A stretch of 17,121 bases of DNA, taken from Anaerolineae bacterium (GTDB lineage: Bacteria > Chloroflexota > Anaerolineae > B4-G1 > SLSP01). The notes below the pieces were generated by a model. The model ran no database searches and had not been told where the DNA came from. It was given only the letters and a program-made list of their open reading frames with translations. The stretch is from positions 1-17,121 of the forward strand of contig JAGHDT010000565.1 of the NCBI GenBank assembly GCA_021159805.1, written 5' to 3'. Position 1 is the stretch's first letter. Every line of letters begins with the position of its first letter. Below are positions 6,462 through 14,518 of the stretch, piece by piece. The translations under genes and the position numbers were made by a program.

Positions 6462-7709
6462 CTAGTCCATCAGATGAGCAGCTTCGCTCGTCTGACAGAA
6501 ATGAACGCTATACAGGCCAGCGATATCGGCATGCGCAGCTGGGTAGCGCTGGTCAATGAACGCCAGGATCTCTTCGCGCTGGTTGGGATCGCTCAGACCA
6601 ATGCATGACCCCCGGAACCCGCCTCCGCTGAACCGCGCACCGTACACACCGGGACATTCACACAGGATTTCGTAGAGCGTCGTCAAATGCGGCGAACCGG
6701 ACTCGTAATTGTACACAGAGCTGGCGCCGGACTCACGCATCAGTTGGCCCAGCTGCCCAATACGACCAGATCGCCACGCCTCCACACCCTCCTGCACGCG
6801 ATGCAATTCCGTAAAAAAGTGACGCGCGCGCCGGTCAAGTGGGGCCGGCAGTCGCTCGCCGTACGCGGCATAAACCTCCGGGGAGACCAACCGCAACCGG
6901 GCATTCCCGTTGGGATGGGGCTCGCCGGACCACTCAAGTAGCAGCCGAGCGGCTTCGTGGCACTCATCTACCCGGTGATTGTAGTCTGTACCGACCAAGG
7001 CCTTCTTGACCCCCGAATAGGCAACGAGAATCTCGAAGTCATCGGGGGATGCCGAGGTCGGGACACGCTGGACATCCATGGTCTGGCAGTCCAGGTAGGT
7101 AAGACAGTCACGAGCGCTCAGAAGGATCACGGACTGGTCCAACACGCCGTTCTTGAGCCCAAGATACACATTCTCGATGTAACGGTCCAGCTGGATATTC
7201 TCTTCAGCGGCCAGCTCCAAATCGTTGACGGCTTCGATGGCCAGGAGATACGCGACACCCACAGCCGCTGAAGAACTCAGACCACCGATGGGCATCATAC
7301 CCATCACCTCGGCATCAATGCCTATCCGCAACTCATGAGACTGCTTGAGCGCCAGCACAGCGCCGCGGGCATAGTTGGCCCAGTCTCCCTGTATCTTGGG
7401 GGGCACGCTCTCCAGGCCGAACTCCGAATAGCCGGGGAAGTTCAGGCTCTCTACGCGCATCATACCATCTTCACGCGGCACAAACGCCAGATAGATAGCG
7501 CGGTCCAGCGCCATTCCGGTTACCAGGCCATCTTGATGATCCACATGGGCCCCTAATGGGGACACACGCAGTGGTGACCTGACAACCCGAATCTCGTCGT
7601 CGCGGCATCCGGCACGCATCCTGAGCCGCTCCTTGAGCTGCTCTATCTGACATTCAATCGACAAGTCTTCTCCCCTGCCAGCCATCAGTAGAGAGCAATC
7701 CCCCGCCAC
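6462..7709 (-). CDS. GHMP sugar kinase, galacturonokinase/galactokinase-like
   Basis: Probably phosphorylates C1 of a free hexose or hexuronic acid with ATP. In 415 residues the three GHMP blocks are present: the sugar-binding motif 'LRVSPLGAHVDHQDG' (47-61), the ATP loop GGLSSSAAVG (142-151) with the catalytic-base candidate D191 in NGVLDQS, and motif 3 ARFSGGGFRGSCI (359-371). Galactokinases read G-E-H-T-D-Y in block 1; here it is G-A-H-V-D-H, as I recall for plant galacturonokinase (R-I-C-P-L-G-A-H-I-D-H). Loss of the Glu that binds the sugar hydroxyl suggests a substrate other than D-galactose. The GTG at 7709 lies 3 bases after the epimerase stop and follows GGGAG; an ATG at 7685 is an alternative. 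Tight spacing implies one operon and a linked pathway. Confidence 0.85.
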   Translation of the reverse strand: MAGDCSLLMAGRGEDLSIECQIEQLKERLRMRAGCRDDEIRVVRSPLRVSPLGAHVDHQDGLVTGMALDRAIYLAFVPREDGMMRVESLNFPGYSEFGLESVPPKIQGDWANYARGAVLALKQSHELRIGIDAEVMGMMPIGGLSSSAAVGVAYLLAIEAVNDLELAAEENIQLDRYIENVYLGLKNGVLDQSVILLSARDCLTYLDCQTMDVQRVPTSASPDDFEILVAYSGVKKALVGTDYNHRVDECHEAARLLLEWSGEPHPNGNARLRLVSPEVYAAYGERLPAPLDRRARHFFTELHRVQEGVEAWRSGRIGQLGQLMRESGASSVYNYESGSPHLTTLYEILCECPGVYGARFSGGGFRGSCIGLSDPNQREEILAFIDQRYPAAHADIAGLYSVHFCQTSEAAHLMD

Positions 7710-7712
7710 GAG

Positions 7713-8681
7713 CTATGCTCCCGTCGGATATGCTTCCTTTGCCTGCTCAGCAACCCACGCATAGGTGCGCGCAATGCCATCCCGGAACCGCACCTTGGCC
7801 TCCCAGCCCAGCGCGTGCATGCGTGCTTTGCTGAAGTTGCGGGCAGCCACGCCGACAGGGCCGTCAACGTGCCGAATCTCCAGGTCCTTCCCCGAGATGT
7901 CAATGACGGTCTGCACCAGATCGTTCACCGTGACATACTCATCGGTGCCGATGTTGGCAGAAACCTGAAGCTCCGACTGCGTGAGCATATAGATGCCATC
8001 AACCAAGTCATCGATGTAAGTGAAACCACGGACCGCCGTGCCATCGCCCCAAACATCCACTGTGCCGCCATCCTCTGCCATCGCGACCTTGCGGCAGATG
8101 GCCGCAGGCGCCTTCTCACGTCCACCCCGCCAGGTCCCGTAGGGACCGTAGCAGTTCTGGAAGCGCGCAACGCGCACCTCGATGGGAGTATGGCGTGCAT
8201 AGGCTTGGGCCATGCGCTCTGCATAGAGCTTCTCCCAACCATACTCGTTATCAGGATGAGCCGGTAGGACCTGATCCTCCGTCATCTCCGGATCGCCAGG
8301 CTTCATGTCGGGATAAACACACGCGGATGAAGAGAAGAAATAGCGCGACACGCCCATCTTGACGGCGCCGTTGATCATATGGATGTTGATCAGCGCGCTG
8401 TTGTGCATGATATCACACTCTGCGGTGTGGATAAAACCCATGCCCCCCATATCTGCAGCCAACTGATAGACATCATCGAAAGTCTCGCCATCAATGGCCA
8501 GCGCCTCCCAGCAGTTCTCGGGCTGTCGCAGATCCAGCAGGCAGAACTCATCGGCTTCCAGCGTACGGAACTCGTGCGGCTTGCGGTCCACACCGCGCAC
8601 CCAGTATCCCTCACGCTTGAGTCTCGAAACGAGATGACCCCCAATAAAACCGCCCGCACCACAAACCAGAGCTCTCTTCAT
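7713..8681 (-). CDS. NAD-dependent epimerase, GDP-mannose 3,5-epimerase-like
   Basis: Extended short-chain dehydrogenase/epimerase of 322 residues. It probably converts GDP-D-mannose to GDP-L-galactose (and/or GDP-L-gulose), the step known from plant ascorbate and L-galactose synthesis. Seen: NAD-binding GAGGFIGG (8-15); 'YQLAADMGGMGFIH', a phrase characteristic of GDP-mannose 3,5-epimerases; SSSACVYP with the acid/base C121; Y147-x3-K151 in YGWEKLY; a second catalytic-type Lys, K190, in 'GTWRGGREKAPAAICRK'; and WGDGTAVRGFTYIDD. The 'EGVRGRN'-like loop of plant enzymes appears as GPVGVAARN. A clear AAGGAG precedes the ATG. It lies directly before the GHMP kinase gene and 61 bases after the sulfotransferase gene. 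Another GDP-sugar epimerase is possible, but the paired Cys and Lys motifs favour this assignment. Confidence 0.85.
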   Translation of the reverse strand: MKRALVCGAGGFIGGHLVSRLKREGYWVRGVDRKPHEFRTLEADEFCLLDLRQPENCWEALAIDGETFDDVYQLAADMGGMGFIHTAECDIMHNSALINIHMINGAVKMGVSRYFFSSSACVYPDMKPGDPEMTEDQVLPAHPDNEYGWEKLYAERMAQAYARHTPIEVRVARFQNCYGPYGTWRGGREKAPAAICRKVAMAEDGGTVDVWGDGTAVRGFTYIDDLVDGIYMLTQSELQVSANIGTDEYVTVNDLVQTVIDISGKDLEIRHVDGPVGVAARNFSKARMHALGWEAKVRFRDGIARTYAWVAEQAKEAYPTGA

Positions 8682-8742
8682 CTTCGCGTCTCCTTATGAA
8701 CACTCAAAGCATTTGAAATCCAAACGAGTTGCCAGTGTCGTT

Positions 8743-9345
8743 TCACGCTCGTTGCCGATAGAGCGTGGGATCAACCACCGCCGCCATTGCCTTCAGATCC
8801 AGAGACAATGCCAGGAAATCGTCAACCTGGGCCAGACACAGAACCGGATCAGCCAACACTTCGTTGTAGTCCACGTCCAGATAGGTCAGATAGGGCTGTT
8901 GATCCATCCACCTATGGATTTGTGCGACATGCGCCTCAAACAACCTCGCCATCTCAGCGTCATCGATAGCGCCGGAATCCTCACCACGCCGCTCCAGCAT
9001 ACGTCGCTGTGAGGCCAGAATCTCATCCATCTTACGGCGCATAAAGAGGATCTTGTAGGTATACGCGTTGGGAAGATGCACCAGCAACGCCGCGATGATC
9101 TTCACACCCTTGTCTTGCGCATCCGCCAGCCAAGCAACGTCGCCTTCGGGGAGCTTCTTCACCCTCTCAAACTCGTAGTAGCCCTTGGGGTTATCGTCAT
9201 TGGGTCTACGAATGCCATCAGCCAAGAGAGATAGGCCGCCCTTCTCCAGCATCCGCATCATCATCGAGGTCCCCGACCTCGGCAATCCCGAAACGATGAT
9301 CACCGGCGATTGGCGTTTGCCGAACAGCTTCTTGAGAAAGGCCAA
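8743..9345 (-). CDS. Small PAPS-dependent sulfotransferase
   Basis: P-loop-like enzyme of 200 residues, expected to move sulfate from PAPS to an acceptor hydroxyl or amine. The 5-prime phosphosulfate loop is VSGLPRSGTSMMM (18-30) after a beta strand. The segment ILFMRRKMDEILASQRRML (99-117) fits the 3-prime phosphate-binding strand and helix, with R103/R104 and S112. A phrase 'NDDNPKGYYEFERVK' lies between them. It is shorter than many glycan sulfotransferases (about 250-350), and no membrane anchor is seen, so it is probably cytoplasmic and may act on a small molecule or nucleotide sugar. The start is TTG at 9345 with a very strong AGGAGGAG site 5 bases away. An ATG only 3 to 5 bases upstream is out of frame. 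It is preceded by the PAPS synthase gene. Confidence 0.85.
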   Translation of the reverse strand: MAFLKKLFGKRQSPVIIVSGLPRSGTSMMMRMLEKGGLSLLADGIRRPNDDNPKGYYEFERVKKLPEGDVAWLADAQDKGVKIIAALLVHLPNAYTYKILFMRRKMDEILASQRRMLERRGEDSGAIDDAEMARLFEAHVAQIHRWMDQQPYLTYLDVDYNEVLADPVLCLAQVDDFLALSLDLKAMAAVVDPTLYRQRA

Positions 9346-9366
9346 TGCATCTCCTCCTGCGGGGAG

Positions 9367-9450
9367 AGGTGTGGCGCACTATTGGGCGGTCAGACGACAG
9401 GGGCGTTGCTGACTTATCACGCCGTGCAGATGACTGAGCGCGCCACACCT
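9367..9450 (-). promoter_or_regulatory. Structured intercistronic element before the sulfotransferase gene
   Basis: In the 111-base gap between the PAPS synthase and sulfotransferase genes, AGGTGTGGCGC (9367-9377) and GCGCCACACCT (9440-9450) are perfect 11-base complements. The 62-base interior can form further stems, including GTCAG/CTGAC and CAC-GGC-GTG. On the minus-strand RNA the 3-prime arm ends only a few bases before the AGGAGGAG ribosome site. It may adjust sulfotransferase translation or mark an mRNA processing site. I recognise no known riboswitch class. Confidence 0.55.
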
Positions 9451-9456
9451 GACAAC

Positions 9457-11229
<1,773 letters not shown>

Positions 11230-11258
11230 TTAGATTCTTGACAATAGAGGCTGAACGA

Positions 11259-11297
11259 TGCGCGCGGCGCACAGCCAATGCTCTTTCACCGCGCGCA
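11259..11297 (-). other. GC-rich stem-loop between mutase and PAPS synthase genes
   Basis: Perfect 9-base arms TGCGCGCGG (11259-11267) and CCGCGCGCA (11289-11297) around a 21-base loop, starting 10 bases past the mutase stop. No T-run follows on either strand, so it is at most a partial terminator or a processing/stability element within the minus-strand transcript. Confidence 0.45.
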
Positions 11298-11306
11298 CCG
11301 TGAAGC

Positions 11307-12737
11307 TCACAATTCGCCCGCGACACGCTCACCGTAGGCGAGCAGGGCCTTCACCTCTTCCGCCGACCGTCCCTCAGCGTAGACACGCAACACCGGCTCG
11401 GTACCGGACGGGCGGATCAACAGCCACGCATCGTCGGCAAGCAGGTACTTGACACCGTCCATCGCGCTGACGTCGACAACCCGCTCCCCGGCCAACTCAG
11501 CCGGTGCCTGCTCTGTAAGTCGCTGGACCATCTCCCGCTTCGCCACGGGACGCATCAAAGGAATATCGCGGCGCGCATAACACGTCGGGCCGACTTCACG
11601 CTGAATATCCTCAATCAGAACATGCAGCGGCACCTTCGCGTCCGCCATCACCTCTAACAACAGCATCCCCGTCAAGATACCATCACCTTCAGGTATATGT
11701 CCTTTGACCGAGATCCCGCCCGACTCCTCACCGCCAATCAGGACATCCTCACTGAGCATATAGTCGGCAATATGGTTGAATCCAACCGGGGTCTCATAGA
11801 GAGGAAGCCCGTAACGATTCGCCAGACGGTCAACCATGCGCGTAGTAGAGACCGAGCGCACCACAGCCCCGGTCCACCCACGCTTTTCCACAAGATAGCG
11901 CAAGACCAGAGCAAAGATATGATGGGGATCCACGAAGTTCCCTCGCGCATCCACCGCGCCGATCCGGTCAGCATCGCCGTCGGTGGCCAACCCGACATCC
12001 GCGTGGTGAGTCTGGATAGCCGCAACGAGAGCCTGCAGGTAGTGTGCCATCGGCTCGGGGTGAATGCCGCCGAAGCCCGGGTTCATCTCGCCGCGGATCT
12101 CATAGAGATGGCACCGTGTACGGCTCAACAAGTCACGGAAGGCGCCCCGACCGGACCCATACATAGCGTCGGCAACCACGCGCAGCTCGCCATCGGAGAC
12201 TTTGTCCATATCCACTAGCGTGGCGAGGTGTTGGTAATACGCCCACGCGGGGTCAAAACGCCGGATCAGGCCAAGTTCTAAGGCTTGGTCATAGGCCATC
12301 AGGTTGGGACCCCGGGCCTCCAGCTGGTTCCGCTCAAGCAGTGCCTCGACCTGATGAGCCTGTTCCGGCAATGCAGACCCACCAAAGGATGCCTTCAACT
12401 TCAGCCCGTTGTAGCGAGGGGGATTATGACTGGCTGTGATCATAATGCCGGCCACAGCCTGCAGATCTGTCACCGCGTAGGATACCGCCGGTGTCGGAGC
12501 GTCGGCCCGGGTCAGATGCGCGACAACCCCGTTGGCAGCCATAACACGCGCCACCTCGATCGCATATCGGTCAGATAGGAATCGGGTATCGAACCCCACA
12601 ACGACCTCCGGGCGCTCATCGTCACTCTGTCTCTTGACATAGTCAGCGACAGCCTGTGCCACAATCCGAAGGTTCTCAAACGTGAAGGTATCGCTGATAA
12701 CAGCCCGCCAGCCATCTGTCCCGAATCTGATCGGCAT
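11307..12737 (-). CDS. Phosphoglucomutase/phosphomannomutase family protein
   Basis: Alpha-D-phosphohexomutase of 476 residues that shifts phosphate between C1 and C6 of a hexose. The four family signatures are present: active-site phosphoserine S103 in TASHNPPRYNG, metal-binding DGDADR (253-258), sugar-specificity loop GGEESGGIS (335-343) and phosphate-binding RPSGTEPVLRVY (442-453). GEESGG is compatible with glucose or mannose phosphates, so specificity cannot be fixed. If mannose is used, it would supply mannose-1-phosphate for GDP-mannose, the substrate of the epimerase four genes on. A GGGGAG site lies 5 bases before the ATG, and a promoter candidate lies about 85 bases upstream. It is probably the first gene of the long minus-strand run, with a 101-base gap to the PAPS synthase gene. 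Confidence 0.92.
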   Translation of the reverse strand: MPIRFGTDGWRAVISDTFTFENLRIVAQAVADYVKRQSDDERPEVVVGFDTRFLSDRYAIEVARVMAANGVVAHLTRADAPTPAVSYAVTDLQAVAGIMITASHNPPRYNGLKLKASFGGSALPEQAHQVEALLERNQLEARGPNLMAYDQALELGLIRRFDPAWAYYQHLATLVDMDKVSDGELRVVADAMYGSGRGAFRDLLSRTRCHLYEIRGEMNPGFGGIHPEPMAHYLQALVAAIQTHHADVGLATDGDADRIGAVDARGNFVDPHHIFALVLRYLVEKRGWTGAVVRSVSTTRMVDRLANRYGLPLYETPVGFNHIADYMLSEDVLIGGEESGGISVKGHIPEGDGILTGMLLLEVMADAKVPLHVLIEDIQREVGPTCYARRDIPLMRPVAKREMVQRLTEQAPAELAGERVVDVSAMDGVKYLLADDAWLLIRPSGTEPVLRVYAEGRSAEEVKALLAYGERVAGEL

Positions 12738-12820
12738 GCTACTCCCCTACTTCGAACCCACAAGAAAAAAGCCCATACCCGTCAGCACCAAGGTACAAGC
12801 TTTGTCTTTCCTCACATTGA

Positions 12821-12848
12821 ATCCTACTTGAACAAGAGCCGTTGTCAA
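12821..12848 (-). promoter_or_regulatory. Probable promoter of the phosphohexomutase and downstream genes
   Basis: On the minus strand TTGACA (12848-12843), a 16-base spacer and TAGGAT (12826-12821, four of six -10 matches) lie in the 171-base gap before the mutase gene. The leader would be about 75 bases. The complementary pattern CTTGAACAAG...TTGTCAAG overlaps the -35 and spacer and could bind a regulator. Confidence 0.5.
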
Positions 12849-12908
12849 GCCCTGGTGAGACCACCCGTATGCAACAGAAATGGTGGGGGCCACCAATCCA
12901 CGTGTCGG

Positions 12909-13562
12909 TCAGTCGCGATCTAGTAAGGCCACGTCCAGTGCCTCAAGTGTACGCCGTAGCTGCATCATCTGGAGGCTATTGGTGATATCACCGCGGGTGC
13001 GCTCCAGGACGCCGCGAAGTTGGTCCACGCGGCGACGCAGGCCACGAGTAATGGCGTCGGGGTATCCAAAGGACATCAAGACCTCGTACACCCTATCCAT
13101 GGCTCCCAGCAGACGCTCGGCTTCGTCAAAATGTCCCTGACGCAGTTGATCCAGACAGCGCCGTCGGAGTTCACTGGCAGCTTCGCAGACACCATTGAGA
13201 TACGTATTGAGGGGGATCCCCGCAGTCTCAACGGAGGGCAGGCTTCGACCGGAAATAAGCGCCAAGGTCACCTGCGCCTCGACTAACTCCTTGAGCGCAT
13301 CCTGCGTGTAACCTGCATACATCAACCCCGGATAGGGCGCCAAGGAGGCCTGCAACGCACACCCGACCGCATGCGCATCGGCAAGCAGAGATTCAGCGGC
13401 ATCCCATTCCTCTCGATGTCCGGCACGAATCGCGTGAGAACAGAGGCGGATGAGCTCACGACTTGCCTTGAGCGCCTCATCTCGGACGGCATTCTGCGCC
13501 GCCAAATCCTCCTCAGCCAGAGCCGCCAAGGTATCCAACCAAACCTGTAGTTCTTCATTCAT
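12909..13562 (-). CDS. Translin-family protein (Trax-like RNase candidate)
   Basis: All-helical protein of 217 residues resembling archaeal and bacterial translins, the family of eukaryotic C3PO (translin/Trax), which cuts single-stranded RNA. Seen: SRELIRLCSHAIRAGHR (34-50); GYTQDALKELVEAQVTLALI (84-103), aligning with the Q-E-Y-V-E-A helix of translin; 'EAASELRRRCLDQLRQGHF' (127-145), aligning with the A-S-E-L-x-R-L helix; and GYPDAITRGLRRRVD (166-180) with GVLERTRGDIT (184-194). From my recollection of Trax, catalytic acids fall at E92, E95, E127 (usually Asp) and E131. All are acidic here, so activity is possible. It starts 6 bases after the DUF3467 stop, with GGAG/AAGGG inside that gene's end, so the two are co-translated. 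Such proteins are sometimes misnamed haloacid dehalogenases. Confidence 0.82.
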   Translation of the reverse strand: MNEELQVWLDTLAALAEEDLAAQNAVRDEALKASRELIRLCSHAIRAGHREEWDAAESLLADAHAVGCALQASLAPYPGLMYAGYTQDALKELVEAQVTLALISGRSLPSVETAGIPLNTYLNGVCEAASELRRRCLDQLRQGHFDEAERLLGAMDRVYEVLMSFGYPDAITRGLRRRVDQLRGVLERTRGDITNSLQMMQLRRTLEALDVALLDRD

Positions 13563-13568
13563 CGACCC

Positions 13569-13886
13569 TTACTCCGTTTCTGAAGGTTTCTGCCCTCCGA
13601 AGAAAGCCCGAGCCAGATCGTCACCCTCTCCTGGAACGATAATCTCCCCATAAGCCTTCTCATACCTGCTCAAACGGTCCTGCAGCGCTCGCAGCATCAA
13701 CTTGGCGTTGAGCGGCGTCATCACAATGCGTGAGCACACGCGGATCTTGGGCTGATTGGGCAACATCTGCGCGAGATCAATGACTAACTCAGAGGGGGTA
13801 TGGGAGATCAGCGCGAAGTTCGCATACGTCGGCTCCAGATCTGCCGGAATCTCTACATTGAGTGATCGGGGCGGTGGCTTGGCCAT
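13569..13886 (-). CDS. DUF3467 family protein
   Basis: Small protein of 105 residues with the DUF3467 pattern: YANFALISHTPSELVIDLAQ (21-40), then PKIRVCSRIVMTPLNAKLML (46-65) and a helical tail around RLSRYEKAYGEI. Biochemical function of the family is not known to me. No signal peptide or membrane segment is visible. I choose the ATG at 13886, not the codon at 13910, because GAAGGAG lies about 6 bases before it and conserved sequence begins after it. It lies between ssb and the translin gene on the same strand, 6 bases from the latter. A perfect 28-base palindrome stands just upstream of its ribosome site, so its expression may be regulated separately from ssb. Confidence 0.88.
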   Translation of the reverse strand: MAKPPPRSLNVEIPADLEPTYANFALISHTPSELVIDLAQMLPNQPKIRVCSRIVMTPLNAKLMLRALQDRLSRYEKAYGEIIVPGEGDDLARAFFGGQKPSETE

Positions 13887-13907
13887 GGTAACTCCTTCAT
13901 CAGACAA

Positions 13908-13935
13908 CAACAGAGGGGAGATCTCCCCTCTGTTG
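13908..13935. promoter_or_regulatory. Perfect 28-base palindrome upstream of the DUF3467 gene
   Basis: The sequence reads the same on both strands from CAACAGAGGGGAGA through to its mirror half (centre between 13921 and 13922). As RNA it would form a GC-rich hairpin between ssb and the DUF3467 ribosome site. The T-content after it on the minus strand (TTGTCTG) is too weak for a firm terminator call. It may be a leaky terminator after ssb or an operator. Confidence 0.65.
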
Positions 13936-13960
13936 CGAAGCTTCGGTGCTACGCCGGTGA

Positions 13961-14392
13961 CTAGAACGGGATCTCGTCCTCCGGGGTTTGCTCGGGGCCA
14001 CCCATATTGTCTTGACCGCCACCGCCACGGGAGCCGGCGTCGCCGCCACCCTGCAGGAAAATAATGCGATCAGCTGTCATCTCGTAGCTAGCGCGCCAGC
14101 TTCCGTCTTGCGCCTGCCACGTTCGAGGGCCACCCGTTGCCTTGTCCGGCGTCATGCGGCCTTCAACCATCACCTGACGGCCCTTGCTCAGGTACTGCGC
14201 GGCAGTCTCTGCCTGCCGGCGCCACGCGGTCACCCGGAACCACACCGTCTCCTCACCTTTGGATCCGTCCTGGTTAGTCCATTTTCGATTAGTGGCCACA
14301 TTGAGGTTTGTCACAGGCGTGCCATCGGCAGTGTAACGCATCTCTGGATCCCGTCCCAGATTCCCGACAATGATCACTTTTTGGTAGGACAT
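13961..14392 (-). CDS. ssb: Single-stranded DNA-binding protein
   Basis: Binds single-stranded DNA in replication and repair, in 143 residues. The OB fold covers about 1-113, with NLGRDPEMRYTADGTPV near the start, 'WFRVTAWRRQAETAAQYL' and GRQVMVEGRM. A Gly-rich flexible linker (115-132) leads to the acidic tip PEDEIPF, the usual docking site for partner proteins. A 15-residue insert-like stretch (83-101, KATGGPRTWQAQDGSWRA) follows GRM, longer than in Escherichia coli but common in other phyla. AAAGGAG lies about 10 bases before the ATG, and a promoter candidate is about 60 bases upstream. It heads the ssb/DUF3467/translin group. Confidence 0.96.
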   Translation of the reverse strand: MSYQKVIIVGNLGRDPEMRYTADGTPVTNLNVATNRKWTNQDGSKGEETVWFRVTAWRRQAETAAQYLSKGRQVMVEGRMTPDKATGGPRTWQAQDGSWRASYEMTADRIIFLQGGGDAGSRGGGGQDNMGGPEQTPEDEIPF

Positions 14393-14452
14393 AGCGACTG
14401 ACTCCTTTCAAGAGCGGCTTACAGGGCTGCAGCGGCTTGAGATGTTATACAT

Positions 14453-14481
14453 ATTCTACTCCAGACGGCGCTAGAACGCAA
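14453..14481 (-). promoter_or_regulatory. Probable promoter of the ssb operon
   Basis: On the minus strand TTGCGT (14481-14476), a 17-base spacer and TAGAAT (14458-14453, five of six -10 matches) give a leader of about 55 bases. An overlapping TATAAC (14449-14444) is a second possible -10 but has no matching -35. The upstream gene on this strand ends at 14519, so a promoter is expected here. Confidence 0.5.
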
Positions 14482-14518
14482 ACCAAGCGGCAGGAGTTGA
14501 GGGAGCTGCTCGGATCGC

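Noticed and set aside
11238..11243. Plus-strand TTGACA
   Set aside because: No plus-strand gene follows and no good -10 element is seen at the right distance; likely chance.
12765..12770. Six-base A/T run as a minus-strand terminator before the mutase gene
   Set aside because: The bases before it form only a weak 4-pair stem (TACC/GGTA), and it lies in the mutase leader, not after a gene.
13887..13910. Longer DUF3467 start at 13910
   Set aside because: It would place the start inside the palindrome edge and leave the good GAAGGAG site within the coding sequence.
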